From: Planctomycetota bacterium
GTDB lineage: Bacteria > Planctomycetota > UBA8108 > UBA1146
Length of the DNA stretch: 64,000 bases
NCBI GenBank assembly: GCA_014240375.1
Contig: JAAZXB010000011.1
Span: forward strand, 1 to 64,000
Reading direction: 5' to 3'
This document shows, in pieces, positions 1 to 9,213 of the stretch. Position 1 is the stretch's first letter. Each line of letters starts with the position of its first letter. The translations under genes and the position numbers were made by a program. A model generated the notes under the pieces. It worked only from the letters and a program-made list of their open reading frames with translations. It had not been told where the DNA came from and did no database searches.

Positions 1-1
1 G

Positions 2-427
2 AGGAAAGAGGCGAAGGATTCGGCGACCTTCGATGAACTTCTCGAGGTGCTGGGTCACTACAATCATGCCGATTGCAGCGAGGGCACGATGGAACAGATC
101 GATCCCACTGGATTCAGCTCGACCTGGCCACAGAGGTGGTTGGAGAATCTACAGAAACTGTATCCGTCGCTGTTGCTGACACTGAATGCCCTGCGCAGGA
201 TCGCGGTTGTGAAACAGTCCTCCGCCGAAGTGCCCCAGCATCCTTTCCAGCTGTCTCCTCCCCGGGAGAGCAGGACGATGCCGGTCGGGTTGCGCATCTT
301 CTTCTTTGCCGGGGCCATCGCTGCAGGGGTCACTCCCGGTTGTTCCGGAATGCCTTTTCCCTTCGAGCGCGCCCCCGCTCAGGTGAAGGGGTGCGAGGAA
401 GATGGGGAAGATGAGATTCCATTTTAA
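2..427 (+). CDS. C-terminal fragment of an unrecognised open frame (5' end outside window)
   Basis: The frame is open from the first bases of the window to a TAA at 425-427, about 141 codons, so any start lies upstream of the window. The translation has a Trp/Leu-rich middle (residues roughly 40-60), a short hydrophobic stretch (RIFFFAGAIAAG) near the end and an acidic tail. I recognise no family. A competing 89-codon minus-strand frame covers 64-333, so the coding strand is uncertain. It could also be decayed sequence. Confidence 0.3.
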   Translation, partial: RKEAKDSATFDELLEVLGHYNHADCSEGTMEQIDPTGFSSTWPQRWLENLQKLYPSLLLTLNALRRIAVVKQSSAEVPQHPFQLSPPRESRTMPVGLRIFFFAGAIAAGVTPGCSGMPFPFERAPAQVKGCEEDGEDEIPF

Positions 428-479
428 GAGAGCCGTGGGAATCCCCTCGGCACTCCTTTTCGCTACAGTGGCGGCATCA

Positions 480-1385
480 TCATCGCTTCTGTAACTGTTT
501 CTCGTACCAGATGGTCACCGGGGCTCCCGGTTTCAGGAACGGTGCCATCAGATCCCACGAAACGACCACACCCATGAACTTTTTGGTGCGAAAGTGTGTG
601 ACTTCAGAAGTCTGAAAAAGAATCTCCAATCCTTGCTCGGTGATGAGGAACTGATAAATCTCCCCGTAAGGTCGATAGCCATCAGAATAATGCCTCTGAA
701 GATCATCCGTGACCTCCTTTGTCAGCACCTCATACCAATCATTCGATGGCGAAACCTTGAATAGATCTGCAAGGTTGAGTTCAACCAGCCTGGAATCCTG
801 CCAGATGAAATTTCGACCGGAGGCACTCACTCCAGAATTTATGTAGTAATCATGATGGTACTCTTCCCTCTGAAGCAGGCTCACCACCTGAGGAGTACAC
901 ACTTTCAGATGAGATGTTCGCCAATAGAAGGAATCCCAGACGAAGTAATGTTCCATCAAGTCGCTATTTTTCGGGATAAGGACCATACGATCTTCTGCTT
1001 CGGTGGTGATTTCTTCCCAGAGCAAATCGAACACCGACTCCGAGAGGGGCCCTCCACAATCCAGCAGCGGTAACTCTCCCCAGAAGATGTCCACCTTGCC
1101 CCGGTTGAAGATGGACAACCCGGATTTTCCCCAGAGGACCCGGGTTGATGTCGGTTCTGTTCGATGAAAGCCGGGCCTTTCAAACCTCGTTTCCAGCTCC
1201 GTCCTGAACTCATGATATCTAGTGGCCCATGGATTCGAGTTGACCGCTTCCGGTTCCAACAAGAACTCATGAGAGGAAGGAGTTATCGCGAGCTCCACGC
1301 ACCACACGGCAAGCGGCATCAAGAATGCCGCGACGATCACCCACTTGTTCAAGAAAACCTCTACAACGTTCAATGCGGCGTGCAT
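480..1385 (-). CDS. Membrane-anchored or secreted protein with DUF3298-like C-terminus
   Basis: A 301-residue protein with one hydrophobic segment at about residues 13-31 that acts as signal peptide or anchor; the remainder is predicted extracytoplasmic. The C-terminal 100 residues (VELNLADLF...FLITEQGLEILFQ...PFLKPGAPV) match the general pattern of the DUF3298/RsiV-like domain: a Leu-rich helix, then 'f-l-i-t-x-x-G-l-x-i-x-f' strands, then a closing 'L...l' segment. The family assignment is by eye. The ATG at 1385 has a weak ribosome site; a TTG about 11 codons further in has a better AGAGG. The gene stands alone and is transcribed away from the kinase operon. Function unknown. Confidence 0.65.
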   Translation of the reverse strand: MHAALNVVEVFLNKWVIVAAFLMPLAVWCVELAITPSSHEFLLEPEAVNSNPWATRYHEFRTELETRFERPGFHRTEPTSTRVLWGKSGLSIFNRGKVDIFWGELPLLDCGGPLSESVFDLLWEEITTEAEDRMVLIPKNSDLMEHYFVWDSFYWRTSHLKVCTPQVVSLLQREEYHHDYYINSGVSASGRNFIWQDSRLVELNLADLFKVSPSNDWYEVLTKEVTDDLQRHYSDGYRPYGEIYQFLITEQGLEILFQTSEVTHFRTKKFMGVVVSWDLMAPFLKPGAPVTIWYEKQLQKR

Positions 1386-1661
1386 CGGGCAGAGTCCCGA
1401 TCTTCAATGTAGCAGAATTATTCAATATGTCGGCAACTATTTTCTGCCCGACAAAACCGCTCACAATTTCGGAGTTCCATCGCCATCGCGCAGCGGTTCG
1501 ATCAGATCATCCAGTTGCTGCGCCTGGTCGAGGAGTCGCCCGCGGATGCCGTCGTCTAGTTGGCCGTCCACTCAAACGCCTCACTGGATGTGGGGAATCG
1601 ATGACATCCAGACGATCCAGACTGGTCAACCTTCGAAGATGTCCTGGAAGATCGCACTGCG
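1386..1661. other. Intergenic region upstream of the DUF3298-like gene
   Basis: This 276-bp stretch separates the minus-strand DUF3298-like gene from the tandem array at the kinase 3' end. On the minus strand it contains TTGCCG and, 19 bases on, TGCTACATT near 1405-1445, a weak candidate extended -10 promoter for the 1385 gene. Longer frames crossing it also run through the tandem array and are periodic, so I do not take them as genes. Confidence 0.35.
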
Positions 1662-1757
1662 TTGGGATTGCACTGGGTTGGGATTGCACTGGGTTGGGAT
1701 TGCACTGCGTTGGGATTGCACTGCGTTGGGATTGCACTGCATTGGGATTGCACTGCG
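1662..1757. repeat. 16-bp tandem repeat array, six full units
   Basis: Six consecutive 16-bp units of consensus TTGGGATTGCACTGCG run head to tail at 1662, 1678, 1694, 1710, 1726 and 1742. A half unit precedes the first and a truncated unit follows at 1758. The only variation is in the last bases (GG, CG or CA). The array ends a few bases from the stop codon of the hybrid kinase (1772), so it lies in the 3' flank of that gene. Sixteen is not a multiple of three and there are no spacers, so it is neither a protein repeat nor a CRISPR array. It was probably made by slippage. Confidence 0.95.
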
Positions 1758-1771
1758 TTGGGATTGCCCGC

Positions 1772-3775
1772 TCAACCGTGTTTCAGTTCCAGCAGTTGGT
1801 GGACGCGACTATTCAGATCCTCGATGGAGAAGGGCTTCTGCAGGAACAGGGTCGGACAAGACGATTCGAGGTTCTCCTCGATTTCCCGGAAGCTATGGGC
1901 GGAGATGAAGAGCACGGGCAGGGAGCGGTGTTGCTTCCTGAACCTCTTGATCACCTCGTCGCCATCCATACCCGGCATTCGAATGTCAGAGATGACCGCA
2001 TCGAAGGAGAACAGGTCGTCCTCGTGCTTTTCGATCGCCACCACTCCACTGGCAGCGGCGGTCACATCATGACCCTCTGCTTCGAGGGCCAGTGTCGCAA
2101 TCTCGCGTAATGCCGCCTCATCCTCGATCAATAACAGCCTGGCTCCCTCAGCGGAATTCAACTCAGCGGGATTCAACTCTGTGAGATTCGACTCTGTGGC
2201 GACAAACTTTGGCAGCCAGATTTGAAAAGTGGTGCCCACCCCCTGTTCGGTTGCGAAACTGATCCCCCCCCCTGCGTCGTGCACCATGTTGTGGACGATC
2301 GACAGGCCAAAACCGGTTCCCTTGCCCTTGTCCTTGGTGCTTTCGTAGGGTTGATACAGTTTCTCAAGCATCGAATCCGGAATCCCTGTTCCCTCGTCAG
2401 CCACCTCGATGACCGAATACTCGGTCGTCGGGTCCAGGTGTGCTGGCTTGGGGTGTTCTTTGAATTCAGAGCCATTCCATACTGCAATCTTGATCTGACC
2501 TCCGTCGGGCATTGCATCGCGGGCATTGGTCACGAGATTCATGATGATCTGAGTCAAGGCCTGATCTTCGATGAAAACTTGTCCCACTTCCCCATGAGAC
2601 TCCACCACCATCTGGATGTTCGCCCCCAAGAATGGCTTCCATAACGGTTCCATCTGTTCGACAAACGAGGACGGATCGATGGCAACCGGATTCAGATCAT
2701 CCAGAGATCTCCGACTGATCTTGAGGAGTTGTTCGGTCACTCCTTTTCCACCATTCGCGGCATCGAGGATCAGTTCGATATTTTTTCTCAGATCGTCGGA
2801 GAGTTCCTTCTTCAAGGAAATCTCTGCATATCCAATCACGATGGTGAGGAAGTTAGCGAAATCGTGAGCCACATTGCCGGCGACATTTCCCAGTTGATCC
2901 ATGCCACTGAGGTGGGCCAGCTCTGCGTCTCTTCGGATCACCTTCGCCTCGAGGTCGTGTTCCTGTTCATTCCTGACAGCAACCAGGCTTTCAATCGCAG
3001 TGGCAAGAACCTGTTCTTCCTTGAATCTGAACTCTCCCTTTGAATACTTGAACTCGCCCCCCGGGGGCATTGCAGATTCAGATGCTAGGCTGAGCCGCTC
3101 GAGTGGAGTTGCGATGGCATTACTGGCCAAGTAGATGAATGCGGTGAGCAATATCAGCGCAACAACTCCATAAATCGTCACTTCAGCACTGTTTGCTTTC
3201 AATAATCTCATGGTGATTGCCATGACCTCTGTCCTGAAGTGATTCATCGATTCTTCATAAACAGCAAAGCGATCGAGCACCATTCTCTCCACGTCATTCA
3301 ATGGCTTAGGTCCGATGGGATTCACTTCATCGATAAAATAACTTAGAGCGGTGTCATAGTCTGTCAGTACCGATTTCAACTCAGCAAAAGCGGCATTGAC
3401 AGCCTCATATCCATCTTGAAAACGTTTCTGATCGGAAGTTCTCTCTACCAATTTGAACTCATCGAATAATCGATTTATTGCCTGTTCGGTTTCCTTCACC
3501 AGTTGGGGTAACTGATCATGGGTCTCAGTGAACAGCCTCAACAATACGGGCCCACGAGAGATTTGTTCTAGATTTGCCAAGTCAGTGATCAGAAAGAGGT
3601 GTCCCATATGCATCTTGAACAGTTCCAGAATACGGCTCGCGTCATCAAAATTGTTCTCGACATCGCTCTGAAAACTATCCACTTTTCCACGTTCAATGGT
3701 CCAGGTATAGGTAAGCCACATCGTGACCCCCATCGTCAAGGCAAGGATCAAGAGTAGCGTCGGGCGGATCGACAT
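1772..3775 (-). CDS. Membrane-bound hybrid histidine kinase with C-terminal receiver domain
   Basis: A two-component sensor of 667 residues from the ATG at 3775, which has GAGGG eight bases upstream; an ATG at 3814 would add 13 residues. Membrane segments at about 4-25 and 198-220 bracket a helical periplasmic sensor of about 170 residues. A coiled linker follows, then the phosphoacceptor segment VAHDFANF (His304), the N box (NLVTNARDA, about 413-421), G boxes (DEGTGIP, KGTGFGLS) and a receiver domain from about 545 with phosphoacceptor Asp597 in SDIRMPG and Lys647. The linker before the receiver is encoded by three 15-bp direct repeats (2151-2195). It starts 2 bases after the preceding gene ends, in an operon with a porin. 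The sensor lies in the periplasm and the output is phosphorelay; the partner regulator is not in the window. Confidence 0.93.
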   Translation of the reverse strand: MSIRPTLLLILALTMGVTMWLTYTWTIERGKVDSFQSDVENNFDDASRILELFKMHMGHLFLITDLANLEQISRGPVLLRLFTETHDQLPQLVKETEQAINRLFDEFKLVERTSDQKRFQDGYEAVNAAFAELKSVLTDYDTALSYFIDEVNPIGPKPLNDVERMVLDRFAVYEESMNHFRTEVMAITMRLLKANSAEVTIYGVVALILLTAFIYLASNAIATPLERLSLASESAMPPGGEFKYSKGEFRFKEEQVLATAIESLVAVRNEQEHDLEAKVIRRDAELAHLSGMDQLGNVAGNVAHDFANFLTIVIGYAEISLKKELSDDLRKNIELILDAANGGKGVTEQLLKISRRSLDDLNPVAIDPSSFVEQMEPLWKPFLGANIQMVVESHGEVGQVFIEDQALTQIIMNLVTNARDAMPDGGQIKIAVWNGSEFKEHPKPAHLDPTTEYSVIEVADEGTGIPDSMLEKLYQPYESTKDKGKGTGFGLSIVHNMVHDAGGGISFATEQGVGTTFQIWLPKFVATESNLTELNPAELNSAEGARLLLIEDEAALREIATLALEAEGHDVTAAASGVVAIEKHEDDLFSFDAVISDIRMPGMDGDEVIKRFRKQHRSLPVLFISAHSFREIEENLESSCPTLFLQKPFSIEDLNSRVHQLLELKHG

Positions 3776-3777
3776 CC

Positions 3778-4986
3778 TCAGTGCCCTCGGTCCACGAGGA
3801 GCAGTTGGCGGCATAACATCCCGACCTGCTTTGCCAGCACTTCAGTTCCCGATGAACACTGCTCGCCATCGACCTTTGCAGTGCTGCCTACCTGTTTCCT
3901 GACACCTTCTAGAAGCGACTCCCACGGGTCATCGAATGGGATCACATCGCTGAACAATGGCTCAACATGGAGAATCTCGAAGGCGTCGTTGACGATCCAA
4001 CGAAGTACTATCGATTCGTCCTCCGTCACCTGCGTATCGACGAGCCAGAATGGGGAATGGCCAGGCTTGACCAGTACCCTCGTGGCCCCATCCGCTCGGC
4101 ATTTGAACTCCATGATCTCCGGGATCCTGGTCGACTTGAGCACCTTGCAGACGCTGGCCATCCGGGAATTCGACACCGGTTTGAGGTCGCGGACTCCCTT
4201 TCGAAGGGATGCGGGAATGGACATCAACATCATCAGTCTCTTTTGCAGGTCAACAGGATCTTCCCTGGAGGCATTGTGGGCATCTTGAGTATTCGAATAC
4301 TGGATCAATGCACTGGATCGGGTGAGTCCTGCCAGGTAAACCACGATTCCAAGGAGGTCATGGACATCTTCCGCTGACTGCTCGACCTGAAGGGCCTGCT
4401 GGCCCGCCTGATTCAGGCTGAGTTTGCCAAGATCTACCCACATTCTCATGGTCAATAGATCCGCACCATTGAAGGCTAGATTGAGTTGCTCTTTCATCTC
4501 CATCACGTCGTCGATGGCTGGATCCCTCCCATCGATGACGAAATCTACAAGATTGAAATCGAGATCGAGGCGCCACCCCACCGTGACCAGGCCGTATTTC
4601 CCTGCCATCTTTCGAAAGTGCATCAAGCCCACAGGCAGCTTTGTATCCGTTACCGGAAAATACATGATGTGCTTGCCAAGAATGTCGTAAGGAATGGAAT
4701 CGACCTTGAGGTACTCCTTGATCCGTGATCGCATCGCGGAAGTGACCACCAATGTATCCTCGACGACAGTGTCAATAGTGAGTTCAGGGAACAAATCTTC
4801 GGCACGATCATTGAACTGTGTAATCGAACAGAAGGGGGTGGATCGACTCGGTCGATCGTAGCGATCGGATGACACCCCTGTAGAATCCTGAACGGCCAGG
4901 ACGGTGGGCAAGACCAGTAGATGAAGCCCGAGCAAGGCGATGGCCATCCGCGGCCATTTGACTCGTTCATCGAATCCAATCGACAT
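3778..4986 (-). CDS. Secreted protein of unknown function in porin-kinase operon
   Basis: A 402-residue protein from the ATG at 4986, placed eight bases after a clear AGGAGG; a GTG at 4995 overlaps that site and is less likely. Residues about 15-32 form a signal peptide (MAIALLGLHLLVLPTVLA), so the protein is exported. The segment KLPVGLMHFRKMAGKYGLVTVGWRLD faintly recalls FMN-binding-type or electron-transport accessory domains, but I cannot assign it. It lies 12 bases downstream of the porin and its stop is immediately followed by the kinase start, implying co-translation. A periplasmic input protein for the kinase is a reasonable guess from position alone. Confidence 0.75.
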   Translation of the reverse strand: MSIGFDERVKWPRMAIALLGLHLLVLPTVLAVQDSTGVSSDRYDRPSRSTPFCSITQFNDRAEDLFPELTIDTVVEDTLVVTSAMRSRIKEYLKVDSIPYDILGKHIMYFPVTDTKLPVGLMHFRKMAGKYGLVTVGWRLDLDFNLVDFVIDGRDPAIDDVMEMKEQLNLAFNGADLLTMRMWVDLGKLSLNQAGQQALQVEQSAEDVHDLLGIVVYLAGLTRSSALIQYSNTQDAHNASREDPVDLQKRLMMLMSIPASLRKGVRDLKPVSNSRMASVCKVLKSTRIPEIMEFKCRADGATRVLVKPGHSPFWLVDTQVTEDESIVLRWIVNDAFEILHVEPLFSDVIPFDDPWESLLEGVRKQVGSTAKVDGEQCSSGTEVLAKQVGMLCRQLLLVDRGH

Positions 4987-4998
4987 CGGGCACACCTC

Positions 4999-6117
4999 CT
5001 AAAACCTATAACGCATCTGAAGGACTCCTGTATCCCCGAGAGCCCCATTTCCTGGAACTTCCAGATCGTGTGTCCATTGCGCTTCGAGCGACAGGCTTGG
5101 CCCTATCAGGCGTTTAACGCCCAGATTGACCAGTATTCGCTCATCCCAGCCGGATGCGCCCTTGGTTCCCGCACCCACGGTCTGGATGTATGCGAGATCG
5201 CGTTCGTCGGAATTCGTGAGATTTGCCTCGATCAGTCCGGACCAGACCTCGAGATCGTCATTCTTTCCACTACTGAGTTCCCCGAGCAGCTGGACGCTGG
5301 GGAAGGTCCAGCGACCGTCAATTCCATAACGCATCCGGTCTGGCTTGGGAAAGGCACCCAACCCCACCGGAGCATCCTGACCGGTCAAGTTCGCATCGAG
5401 GAATGACACCCCATAACTGAAGACCCTGCTCGGGTGAGCTGCGATCCTCACGGCAAAGACATGGTTGTCATCGACATCTCTGTACTCGTTGCCGCTTCCG
5501 CGAGTCAAGGCCACTTCGTAGTCGAGGCCATTGCGGGTTCCGTGCCCACTCATTCCCCAGTCTGCTTTCACTCCAAGATTTTTTGCATTGGTGTACTGAC
5601 GAAGAGTGCCAGTAGTATCGCTGATCCACTCCAGTCCGAAAGGCACCTGGAAGTGCCCCACCTTCCAGGAAAACCCTTTGTGTGCCCAGCGATCAAAGTC
5701 GAGGTAGACAAAGCGCCATTGAAGTTGCCAGTCACGAGGCTCATCGAAAATGATGGGGGTCGCAGGCAAATCCTTGGCCTCGATCGCGTACGCCTGGAAG
5801 ATGACAGAGGCCAGTGGCAGTCCATCCCAGGTCAACCGATCGACCAGATCGATACCCACCCAGTTCACATGACCGGTCCCTGAACCACCACTCTTCTCGA
5901 CGATTCTCATGCTGAGATCGAAAGCAAGTTCGAGGGACGGTCGCTGATCATCGAGCCATTCATCGAATCGAAGTTTCGGCTCTACGATCCACTTTTCCAG
6001 TTCAGAATCTCCGGTGGAAAACGAACCCTGAGCGGAGGCACTCATGACCAGAGAGAGCGTCATGAAGATGATCGTTGTCGCAAGAGCACAGAAATGGCGC
6101 AGACCCGTACGGTTCAA
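4999..6117 (-). CDS. Outer-membrane porin-like beta-barrel protein
   Basis: About 372 residues from a TTG at 6117 preceded by AAGGAAGG with a six-base gap, giving a clean signal peptide (LNRTGLRHFCALATTIIF...SASAQG). GTG or TTG starts at 6147-6150 are also in frame. The mature part has alternating polar/hydrophobic strands with many Trp, Tyr, Gly and Asp residues, and ends in MRYRF, the C-terminal Phe typical of outer-membrane barrels. It resembles phosphate-selective porin O/P-type proteins; the solute is unknown. It is the first gene of an operon with a secreted protein and a hybrid kinase, and an alkaline phosphatase lies just upstream on the same strand, so a phosphate link is conceivable. 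Confidence 0.8.
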   Translation of the reverse strand: MNRTGLRHFCALATTIIFMTLSLVMSASAQGSFSTGDSELEKWIVEPKLRFDEWLDDQRPSLELAFDLSMRIVEKSGGSGTGHVNWVGIDLVDRLTWDGLPLASVIFQAYAIEAKDLPATPIIFDEPRDWQLQWRFVYLDFDRWAHKGFSWKVGHFQVPFGLEWISDTTGTLRQYTNAKNLGVKADWGMSGHGTRNGLDYEVALTRGSGNEYRDVDDNHVFAVRIAAHPSRVFSYGVSFLDANLTGQDAPVGLGAFPKPDRMRYGIDGRWTFPSVQLLGELSSGKNDDLEVWSGLIEANLTNSDERDLAYIQTVGAGTKGASGWDERILVNLGVKRLIGPSLSLEAQWTHDLEVPGNGALGDTGVLQMRYRF

Positions 6118-6437
6118 AACAAACCTTCCTTCGATGTGGAGTTCCACCAATTACGTCTCCAGCGGTGACACACTCATCCACAACAGTGGATCGTACATCA
6201 TGGAAAGAGGTCCCGGGAAAGAAGAGCGCTGCGTGTTCTTTTCGCGAGCTGCTGGATTTATAATAAGTGCTTGTTAATTAAGGACTTATGCAACCATCTT
6301 GGCTCTGTATTCAATGGACAGGAGCGATCCATCGTCGAGGTCCGTTCGTCGAGGTCCGTTCGTCGCTGCCGATCGGGAGCAACCCCGTGGAGTTCCTTTC
6401 CGGGTGGGATGGAAGTCCTGCAATTTCTTCACTGATC
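6118..6437. other. Intergenic region with AT-rich promoter-like tract and short direct repeat
   Basis: This 320-bp gap lies between alkaline phosphatase (upstream) and the porin operon, all on the minus strand. The tract around 6250-6285 is strikingly AT-rich and on the minus strand reads TTAATTAACAAGCACTTATT then ATAAAT, a plausible -10 region for the porin operon without a clear -35. A 14-bp unit CGTCGAGGTCCGTT is repeated at 6333 and 6347, with a third partial copy from 6361. No gene seen. Confidence 0.4.
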
Positions 6438-7856
6438 TCAGGACAACTGGAGTGCCTTCCCGATCACCGGATGGAGATCGGTGTTACGGATCCACTGACC
6501 GATGGCAGCGCTCCCCGGTCCCCATGCGCACAGCTCGACAAACTCCCCGGTGTGATTTCCACTGGTCCAGTTGACCCCGGTGCGCGCATAAGAGCCGTGC
6601 CAGGAGCGAAGTAAATTGGCCACCGCATAACCACCCTTGGCTCGGGCGACCACCAGCTCTTGTTGTCGTTTTTCATCGATCTCGACCTGCAATCGCTGCT
6701 GGACCAACGCCTTGAACTGCTCTGTTTCCAGCGAAGGAAACACCGATTGCAGATACTCGTAACTGGCACCGATGGCATCGATCCCTGGAAAAACGGTCTG
6801 GTCGGTATCGCGGTAGCCACTGCCCATACCATTGAGCTGGCATCCTCCGCAACCATGATCCGTGGTCACGATGACCAGTGTCTCGGGGTGCTGCTGGGAA
6901 TACTCCCGGGCCACCGCGATGCACTCATCGAAAGCGAGTTGGTCATGGACGACGGCACCGACGTCATTGCCATGCCCACCATGATCGATCCTTCCACCTT
7001 CCACCTGCAGCAGGAATCCGTGGCGATTCTGTTCCAGGGAGGACAGCGCTCGGCGCATCATCTCGGCCAGGGTGGGAACCTGTTGGGCGATTTCAGGCTG
7101 CTGGTTGCGGTCGATGCTGTAGGGCAAGTGGCTCGGCCAGAAGAGGCCCAGTAGCCGCTTTGCTCGCTCCTCCCCCATGTTCAGCAATTGGTCCCTCGAC
7201 TGCAGTAACTGGTAGCCGGCCGCCTGATACTGCTGTTTCAGATCGATTCCATCGGCTCGTGTCTGGGCCGAGAAGTTCTTCTCTCCGCCCCCCAGTAAGA
7301 CGTCGACTTCTCGCTCGAGATACTGCCGTGCAATCGTATCCTCTTCGCCGCGAACCTTTACATTGGCGGCAAATGCTGCGGGGGTCGCATGAGTGACCCG
7401 AGTGGTGGTGACCAGGCCGGTACTACGACCGCTTTGTTGAACCCTCCGATGAATCGGCTCCAGTTCGGATCCGTCGGGAGCGAAATTGATGGCTCCGTTA
7501 TCGATGCGGACTCCGGTCGACCAGGCACTGGCTGCCGCCGCAGAATCGGTCACCCGCGAGTTCGCTGAACAGGTCTCCATCAGGGCACGGGTCACGGCTC
7601 TCTCCTGATACAGCTGGACCCACTCGGTGCGTTGCTTCGATCGATGTTGAAGATAGTAGTCGGCAAGGGTCCAGGTTCCGGTGTTCATCCCATCGGCCAC
7701 CAGGAAGATGACACTTCTCGCCTCATCTCCATCGTCGCCCCGGATCTCCATCGAACCGCAGCCCGCCAGGGTCGGACTCCAGAGCAACCCGGCAGTCGCC
7801 GTCGCGGATAGAAACCCCCTGCGGCTGATCGACGCGGGATTCTGGGAGTGTTTCAT
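6438..7856 (-). CDS. Alkaline phosphatase (PhoA family), Tat-exported
   Basis: A 472-residue alkaline phosphatase that would release inorganic phosphate from phosphomonoesters outside the cytoplasm. The N-terminus has a twin-arginine motif (SRRGFLSA, about residues 11-18) followed by LAGC, so it may be a Tat-exported lipoprotein. The family signatures are present: VADGMN metal site, nucleophile region TDSAAAASAWSTG, VEGGRIDHGGHGND metal-binding motif, VTTDHG, and a late GNHTGE. The length is normal for the family. ATG at 7856 has AAGGA eight bases upstream. It lies upstream of the porin/kinase operon on the same strand, across a 320-bp gap, so it is probably a separate unit. Confidence 0.93.
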   Translation of the reverse strand: MKHSQNPASISRRGFLSATATAGLLWSPTLAGCGSMEIRGDDGDEARSVIFLVADGMNTGTWTLADYYLQHRSKQRTEWVQLYQERAVTRALMETCSANSRVTDSAAAASAWSTGVRIDNGAINFAPDGSELEPIHRRVQQSGRSTGLVTTTRVTHATPAAFAANVKVRGEEDTIARQYLEREVDVLLGGGEKNFSAQTRADGIDLKQQYQAAGYQLLQSRDQLLNMGEERAKRLLGLFWPSHLPYSIDRNQQPEIAQQVPTLAEMMRRALSSLEQNRHGFLLQVEGGRIDHGGHGNDVGAVVHDQLAFDECIAVAREYSQQHPETLVIVTTDHGCGGCQLNGMGSGYRDTDQTVFPGIDAIGASYEYLQSVFPSLETEQFKALVQQRLQVEIDEKRQQELVVARAKGGYAVANLLRSWHGSYARTGVNWTSGNHTGEFVELCAWGPGSAAIGQWIRNTDLHPVIGKALQLS

Positions 7857-8247
7857 GGTGACCGTCCTTCGGGCAGATGAGGTTCACAGGGCCAGGAGTG
7901 ACCAGAGTGGATCAACCCAGTAGCCTCACAAACACCATAGGGGTCCGATACCGGTCAATCCACCTTGCCCATCGGTCCAACCTTGATGAATTTGATTTGC
8001 GTCTGAATACTCGGCGAGTTAGTCCGTCTACCTGAGGGTCCAACAGCGGGAAGGCAAATCGATGGAGATCGAATCGGGTGATCGTTTTCAGTGCAGGGGT
8101 ACGGCTCAGAATGGGGCAAACGCCCCTTCTCCTCACCATCCGTTGCTCTCGCCATTTCGCTGGCGCAGGGGGAACTCCCTCTCCCCCGTCAGTTCATCCG
8201 GGCAGTCTCGACGATCACCATCGCCAGGGATCGGCGGTCGAGGGTGG
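7857..8247. other. Intergenic region between divergent phosphatase and lipoprotein genes
   Basis: About 390 bp separate two divergent genes, so both promoters should lie here. I see no convincing -35/-10 pair. The plus-strand frame of the lipoprotein gene stays open through much of the region, but the translation before 8248 is Pro/Ser/Arg-rich and lacks a signal peptide, so I treat it as non-coding. Confidence 0.4.
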
Positions 8248-9111
8248 ATGATGATGTGCGGGTTGTTGGGTGTGCTGCTCTTCTCTGGTTGTGGACTGGT
8301 GAAGGATCGGTTGCTGGGTGATCTCGAGAGTCCGCAGCCGATCGAGGGTGCTCGAACCTCCTCCTACGGCCTTTCCTTCGCCGATTCGACAATTGCGCTG
8401 GCTGGAGTTGAAGGTGACTCCGATGCATGGAGCCAACAGCAGCGAAGCACCACCTGGGAAACTGCCACCATCCCCGGCACTCAGTTGAACAACTTCGGCT
8501 ACTGGGAATCGAGCTGGACCTTCGGGTCGGACGGCCCGACCAACGTGCCCGATGGAGGAGTCCGCTACCGAGGAGTGAATGGACGCGAGATCATCCTGGT
8601 GGGAGACACTGGCGCGGCCCCCTCGGTGTCCGATCCGGATGGCATCATCGATGAGTGCTTCTCGAGGGTGCCCCCTCGCCTCACCCTCCTCGTTGGAACT
8701 TCGCTGACTGTTTCGACCATCGGTGCCGGACAATTTCAGGGACTTGGAGCGGAGGTGGGATTGCGCTGGATGGAGTCGTTCAACAGCTCCCGGTCGCACG
8801 ATTCCGCGGACGACACCGCTTCGCTGCAATGGATCGCAGAGTACACCCGTGGCCATGCTCGCAGCTTTCATTCCGATGACGACGCCTCCGGGGAGAGAAC
8901 CGAGCGCGGCGAGTTTCTGCTCGGATACACTCCGGCGCGCTCCAGTATCGGCCTGCAACTGGGGTGGCGGATCGACACGATTCACCAGTACGGCGGAATC
9001 GATCAAGTGCTCGATTTCAGCGGACCGGTGGTGCAGCTGGGGTGGGAATTCGGACCGAAAGGGAAGTCCCAGAAGTCGCCTGAAGAGGACTCCGATGACC
9101 AGCCACTGTAA
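8248..9111 (+). CDS. Lipoprotein of unknown function, possibly a small beta-barrel
   Basis: From the ATG at 8248 the protein (287 residues) begins MMMCGLLGVLLFSGCGL, a short signal with a lipobox (LFSGC), so it should be lipidated at Cys15. The open frame extends upstream to 8062 but that extension is compositionally non-coding and would bury the signal. The mature protein is rich in Gly, Ser and aromatic residues. Alternating strands near the C-terminus (SIGLQLGWRIDTI...GPVVQLGWEFG) suggest beta structure, followed by an acidic tail. I recognise no family. It stands apart from the SPFH gene downstream (150-bp gap). Confidence 0.7.
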   Translation: MMMCGLLGVLLFSGCGLVKDRLLGDLESPQPIEGARTSSYGLSFADSTIALAGVEGDSDAWSQQQRSTTWETATIPGTQLNNFGYWESSWTFGSDGPTNVPDGGVRYRGVNGREIILVGDTGAAPSVSDPDGIIDECFSRVPPRLTLLVGTSLTVSTIGAGQFQGLGAEVGLRWMESFNSSRSHDSADDTASLQWIAEYTRGHARSFHSDDDASGERTERGEFLLGYTPARSSIGLQLGWRIDTIHQYGGIDQVLDFSGPVVQLGWEFGPKGKSQKSPEEDSDDQPL

Positions 9112-9213
9112 TCCATCTGGCCCTTCATTTGCCCCCTCATGCTCAGTAACCTCCTCTAGTGAAAGGGTTTAACTCTATCGACGGAGGCCTGATTTTGCCC
9201 CTCGACCCTGCTA

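Noticed and set aside
1662-1757. CRISPR array
   Set aside because: The units are directly adjacent with no spacers, and no cas genes are in view.
1345-1908. Long plus-strand frames crossing the 16-bp array
   Set aside because: Their translations are periodic products of the repeat (CVGIALRWDCTALG-like) and run into the antisense of the kinase; no ribosome site.
8215-9006. 263-codon minus-strand frame opposite the lipoprotein
   Set aside because: Composition is a mirror of the plus-strand gene, which has a signal peptide and lipobox; the minus frame has no recognisable domain.
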